Shown in pieces: positions 5,924-8,081 of a stretch of 8,081 nt of DNA. The position numbers were made by a program, and so were the translations under genes. Under the pieces are notes generated by a model, which was given only the letters and a program-made list of their open reading frames with translations, searched no databases and was not told the origin of the DNA. Position 1 is the first letter of the stretch. Each line of letters starts with the position of its first letter. Origin of the DNA: Oscillospiraceae bacterium (lineage in GTDB: Bacteria > Bacillota > Clostridia > Oscillospirales > Ruminococcaceae); the NCBI GenBank assembly GCA_017483405.1, contig JAFUWP010000244.1, positions 1-8,081 on the forward strand, given 5' to 3'.

Positions 5924-6943
5924 ATGCTCGGCATCAACGGCTCACAGAGACTGGTGCTGTTCAATATTCCGGAAGGCGCAACGACTGCCGAAATCGCTCA
6001 GGATTTGCATGATGACGGTATCATCAGAATCCCGAAAGCATTTGTATATTTCTCTAAGCTCAGTAAGAATGACGGCAGTTTTGTCGCCGGCAATCACGAA
6101 ATCAGTGCATCAATGGCTTATGAAACCCTGATTGCAGAATTATCCAAAAGCATGGCCGATGAAGATTCTCAGGCTGTTGTGGATGTCATGTTTCCGGAAG
6201 GTATCACCCTCTATGATGCCGCTATGAAATTACAGGAAAATAACGTCTGCGAAGCATCCAAATTCCTCTATTATTTTAACGCCGGCAATCTGGGCTACGA
6301 ATTTGAAGAACAACTTCCGGCAACCAGCAGTACACTCAAATTCTACCGCATGGAGGGCTACTGTTTCCCCGATACGTATACCTTCTACGAAGAAAGCGAG
6401 CCGGATGATGTCTGCCGCAAAATCTATATGAATTTCAACCTGAAAATCAAAGAAGAATATTATCAGAGAATGAATGAACTCGGTATCTCACTGGATGAAG
6501 TCATTACACTGGCCTCCATCATTCAGAAAGAAGCCGCTCATGACGGCGATATGCCGATGATTTCTTCCGTATTCTGGAATCGTCTCAACAGTCCGGAATA
6601 TGCAAAATTACAGTCCGATGTCACTTCCCTGTATGTCGAAAATGTCATCAAGAAAAATATCGAACTCGATAATCAGGCGATTTATGATGCTTATGATACC
6701 TATATCTGCAACGGACTTCCGGCAGGTGCGGTATGCAACCCAGGGATTGCGGCCATCGAAGCCGTGCTGTATCCGGCAGAATCGGATTATTACTATTTCT
6801 ATGCCAATGTCGATACGGGTGAAACTTTCTTCGCCCGTACCCTCGATGAACATAACGCTAATATCGAAATGGTAGAGCGCATCCGTCAGGGTCTGCCTGC
6901 GGAAGGTGAAGCCCCTGCCGAAGGTGAAGGAGAAGCAAATTAA
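5924..6943 (+). CDS. MltG C-terminal fragment: YceG catalytic domain without anchor
   Basis: 339 residues from ATG 5924, the first Met after the internal stop. It holds all family landmarks: VLFNIPEGATTAEIA (LysM-like start), EGYCFPDTYTF, ASIIQKEAA with the catalytic Glu (codon 6530-6532, residue 294 of the uninterrupted protein), FWNRL, LQSDVTSLY, CNGLPAGAVCNPGIAAIEA and the terminal DEHNANI. The intact motifs argue that the gene has not decayed for long. A GGAAAAG (5915-5921) before the ATG could support weak reinitiation, but the product would lack the membrane anchor and have no export signal, so it would stay in the cytoplasm away from its substrate. The tail is an acidic PAEGE repeat. 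Confidence 0.6.
   Translation: MLGINGSQRLVLFNIPEGATTAEIAQDLHDDGIIRIPKAFVYFSKLSKNDGSFVAGNHEISASMAYETLIAELSKSMADEDSQAVVDVMFPEGITLYDAAMKLQENNVCEASKFLYYFNAGNLGYEFEEQLPATSSTLKFYRMEGYCFPDTYTFYEESEPDDVCRKIYMNFNLKIKEEYYQRMNELGISLDEVITLASIIQKEAAHDGDMPMISSVFWNRLNSPEYAKLQSDVTSLYVENVIKKNIELDNQAIYDAYDTYICNGLPAGAVCNPGIAAIEAVLYPAESDYYYFYANVDTGETFFARTLDEHNANIEMVERIRQGLPAEGEAPAEGEGEAN
6896..6931 (+). repeat. 18-bp tandem duplication encoding the PAEGEA/PAEGEG tail of MltG
   Basis: Two adjacent 18-nt units (6896-6913 and 6914-6931) differ at three or fewer positions and encode PAEGEA and PAEGEG just before the MltG stop codon. The second unit ends inside the ribosome binding site of the next gene, so changes in copy number would alter only a disordered acidic tail while the downstream signal is kept. 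Confidence 0.7.
6927..6932 (+). promoter_or_regulatory. Ribosome binding site of the U32 gene, embedded in mltG
   Basis: AAGGAG lies 10 nt before the ATG at 6943, within the codons for the last acidic residues of MltG. Stop and start overlap as TAATG (6941-6945), the classic arrangement for translational coupling. Because the C-terminal mltG part is translated only if ribosomes pass or reinitiate after the TAA at 5909, expression of this gene may depend on that event or on this independent site. Confidence 0.7.
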
Positions 6944-8081
6944 TGTCAGTTACTTATCATGAAATACTTGCTCCTGCCGGAGATATGGAACGCTTGCAGT
7001 CAGCTCTGGATTTCGGCGCGGATGCCGTCTATCTCGGAGGAATGATGTTCGGCATGAGAGCCGGTGCGCCGAATTTCAATGCCGAAACCCTCTGCGATGC
7101 CGTAAAGCTCGCACATGACAGAAAGAAAAAAGTCTATCTGACTGTCAACACGCTCCCCCGAAATCCTGAACTTGCTTTATTGCCTCAGTTCATTTCCGAG
7201 GCCGTCAATGCCGGAGTCGATGCCCTGATTATCGCAGATTTAGGCGTTCTCCAGACGGTCAGGAAACTTGCACCGGATATGACCGTTCACATGTCAACAC
7301 AAACCGGAATCGTCAATTATGCCACGGCTAACGCGCTCTATCAGATGGGCGCGCGCCGTGTCGTGCTGGCAAGAGAACTCTCTCTTGATGAAATCGCCGA
7401 AATCCGGAAAAATATCCCCGATGATTTGGAAATTGAAGTGTTCGTTCACGGGGCAATGTGTGTTTCCTTTTCCGGAAGATGTTTGTTATCGGCTTATTTT
7501 ACCGACCGCGATGCCAATCGGGGCGCATGTGCCCAGCCGTGCAGATGGAAATATTATCTGACTGAGGAAAAACGTCCCCATCTGCCGATGGAAATTCAGG
7601 AACATCCGGAAGGGACTTATATCCTCAATGCCCGTGATATGTGTATGATTGACCATATCGACAAGCTGGCAGAAGCTGGTGTGACTTCCTTCAAGATTGA
7701 AGGACGCGCAAAATCTGCTTATTATGTCTCTGTCGTTACGAATGCCTACAGAATGGCGATGGATTATTATTTGCAGAATCCGGATGATTATCATCTTCCG
7801 GAGTGGATTCATGACGAAGTATTCAAAGTCAGTCACCGGAGATACTGTACAGGATTCTTTTTCGGGCATCCGAATGCCTGTCAGTATTACGAAAACAGCG
7901 GATATATCAGTCAGTGTGATGTCGTGGGCATCATCGACAGATGCGAAAACGGTACAGCCTTCGCAACGCAGAGAAACAGATTCTTTTCCGGCGATACAGT
8001 TGAGATTCTCGCGCCCCGTCAGAAGCCTGTCACCCTGAAACTCGATGAAATCTATAACGCAGACGGCGAAAAAATCGAAAC
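6943..8081 (+). CDS. Peptidase U32-family protein, probable tRNA wobble-uridine hydroxylation factor (TrhP-like), 3' end beyond window
   Basis: An open frame of 379 codons that runs off the right edge. It begins MSVTYHEILAPAGDMERLQS, the typical U32 start (a TIM-barrel-like strand with ApaGd). It contains the U32 signature E-x-F-x2-G-[SA]-[LIVM]-C-x4-G-x-C-x-[LIVM]-S at 165-183, and four Cys spaced C-x6-C-x15-C-x3-C (C173, C180, C196, C200), expected to bind an iron-sulfur cluster. FKIEGRAKSAYYV and YCTGFFFG are further family segments. Although named peptidases, characterised members such as TrhP (YegQ, YrrN/YrrO) and RlhA hydroxylate tRNA uridine 34 or 23S rRNA in a prephenate- and Fe-S-dependent manner. 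The mltG neighbour mirrors the Bacillus yrrL-yrrM-yrrN-yrrO region, which favours TrhP over RlhA. Related proteins have about 400-420 residues, so only a short C-terminal part is probably missing. Confidence 0.9.
   Translation, partial: MSVTYHEILAPAGDMERLQSALDFGADAVYLGGMMFGMRAGAPNFNAETLCDAVKLAHDRKKKVYLTVNTLPRNPELALLPQFISEAVNAGVDALIIADLGVLQTVRKLAPDMTVHMSTQTGIVNYATANALYQMGARRVVLARELSLDEIAEIRKNIPDDLEIEVFVHGAMCVSFSGRCLLSAYFTDRDANRGACAQPCRWKYYLTEEKRPHLPMEIQEHPEGTYILNARDMCMIDHIDKLAEAGVTSFKIEGRAKSAYYVSVVTNAYRMAMDYYLQNPDDYHLPEWIHDEVFKVSHRRYCTGFFFGHPNACQYYENSGYISQCDVVGIIDRCENGTAFATQRNRFFSGDTVEILAPRQKPVTLKLDEIYNADGEKIE

Larger units (their letters stand above)
5651..6943 (+). pseudogene. mltG: mltG (endolytic murein transglycosylase, YceG-like) interrupted by an in-frame stop
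   Basis: Read through, this is a 430-codon MltG of ordinary family length: charged cytoplasmic tail, one transmembrane helix (about 64-86), LysM-like region, then the YceG catalytic domain. MltG cleaves nascent peptidoglycan strands at the outer face of the membrane and so sets glycan length. A TAA at 5909-5911 (codon 87) interrupts it, directly after the helix ending SLAVGII, and the same frame resumes with VGKDMLGING. Nothing else is missing and no frame change is needed, so one base substitution (for example from TAT or TAC) would restore the gene. TAA also terminates pcrA and mltG itself, so codon reassignment is excluded. Options are a recent nonsense mutation, a sequencing or assembly error, or low-level read-through. 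Upstream overlap with the cyclo-ligase is 11 nt; downstream overlap with the U32 gene is 1 nt. Confidence 0.85.

Noticed and set aside
5651..6943. Reassigned or suppressed TAA codon across the genome as the explanation for the mltG stop
   Set aside because: TAA ends pcrA and mltG at their expected C-termini, so it is a normal stop codon in this organism.
7486..7869. 127-codon minus-strand frame and overlapping plus-strand frames near the right edge
   Set aside because: The U32 frame from 6943 runs through the region with family motifs, so these are shadows.
1..8081. CRISPR array, tRNA, rRNA or insertion-sequence ends
   Set aside because: No regularly spaced repeats, cloverleaf-like sequence, transposase or terminal inverted repeats were seen on either strand.

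Overview
The window looks like an ordinary chromosomal housekeeping segment of a low-to-mid GC Gram-positive anaerobe, probably a Ruminococcus-like member of the Clostridia (Oscillospiraceae). That placement is an inference from gene content and protein style: a PcrA with an enlarged linker between the Walker A motif and motif Ia, a Firmicutes-type ThyX with a Cys-rich tail, an mltG-U32 neighbourhood like the yrrL-yrrO region of Bacillus, and strong GGAGG-type ribosome binding sites. No rRNA, tRNA, CRISPR array, insertion sequence or phage gene was found.

Layout. Positions 1 to about 205 hold a coding-like stretch of foreign appearance with no recognised family. It abuts the cut-off 3' end of a minus-strand metallo-beta-lactamase-fold hydrolase gene (184-648), of which only the N-terminal third remains. 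A 165-bp AT-rich intergenic region (649-813) carries two back-to-back promoters with extended -10 elements, one for the hydrolase and one for pcrA. On the plus strand, pcrA (814-3174) is followed after 11 nt by a GNAT acetyltransferase gene (3186-3623). A near-consensus promoter then drives thyX (3705-4475). After a weak terminator-like hairpin comes a tightly packed run: a DJ-1/PfpI gene (4538-5086), 5-formyl-THF cyclo-ligase (5089-5661), mltG (5651-6943) and a U32-family gene (6943 to beyond the window end). The junctions in this run are a 2-nt gap, an 11-nt overlap and a 1-nt overlap, so translational coupling is likely.

How the genes work together. PcrA serves DNA repair and replication. 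ThyX makes dTMP from 5,10-methylene-THF, and the cyclo-ligase returns 5-formyl-THF to the active folate pool, so two one-carbon genes lie close together. MltG terminates glycan strands at the membrane. The U32 protein is most likely a tRNA wobble-uridine hydroxylation factor (TrhP type).

Main points for a second look: (1) mltG is split by an in-frame TAA at 5909-5911 just after its transmembrane helix, with the reading frame otherwise intact on both sides; (2) I could not find a single GATC in the 8.1 kb, where roughly 30 would be expected, and the Asp and Ile codon choices look shaped by this, which suggests strong restriction-type avoidance; (3) the left-edge junction truncates the hydrolase gene; (4) the methyltransferase gene trmR, which sits between mltG and the U32 genes in Bacillus, is absent here. 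I see no convincing evidence of a wholly new multi-gene system.
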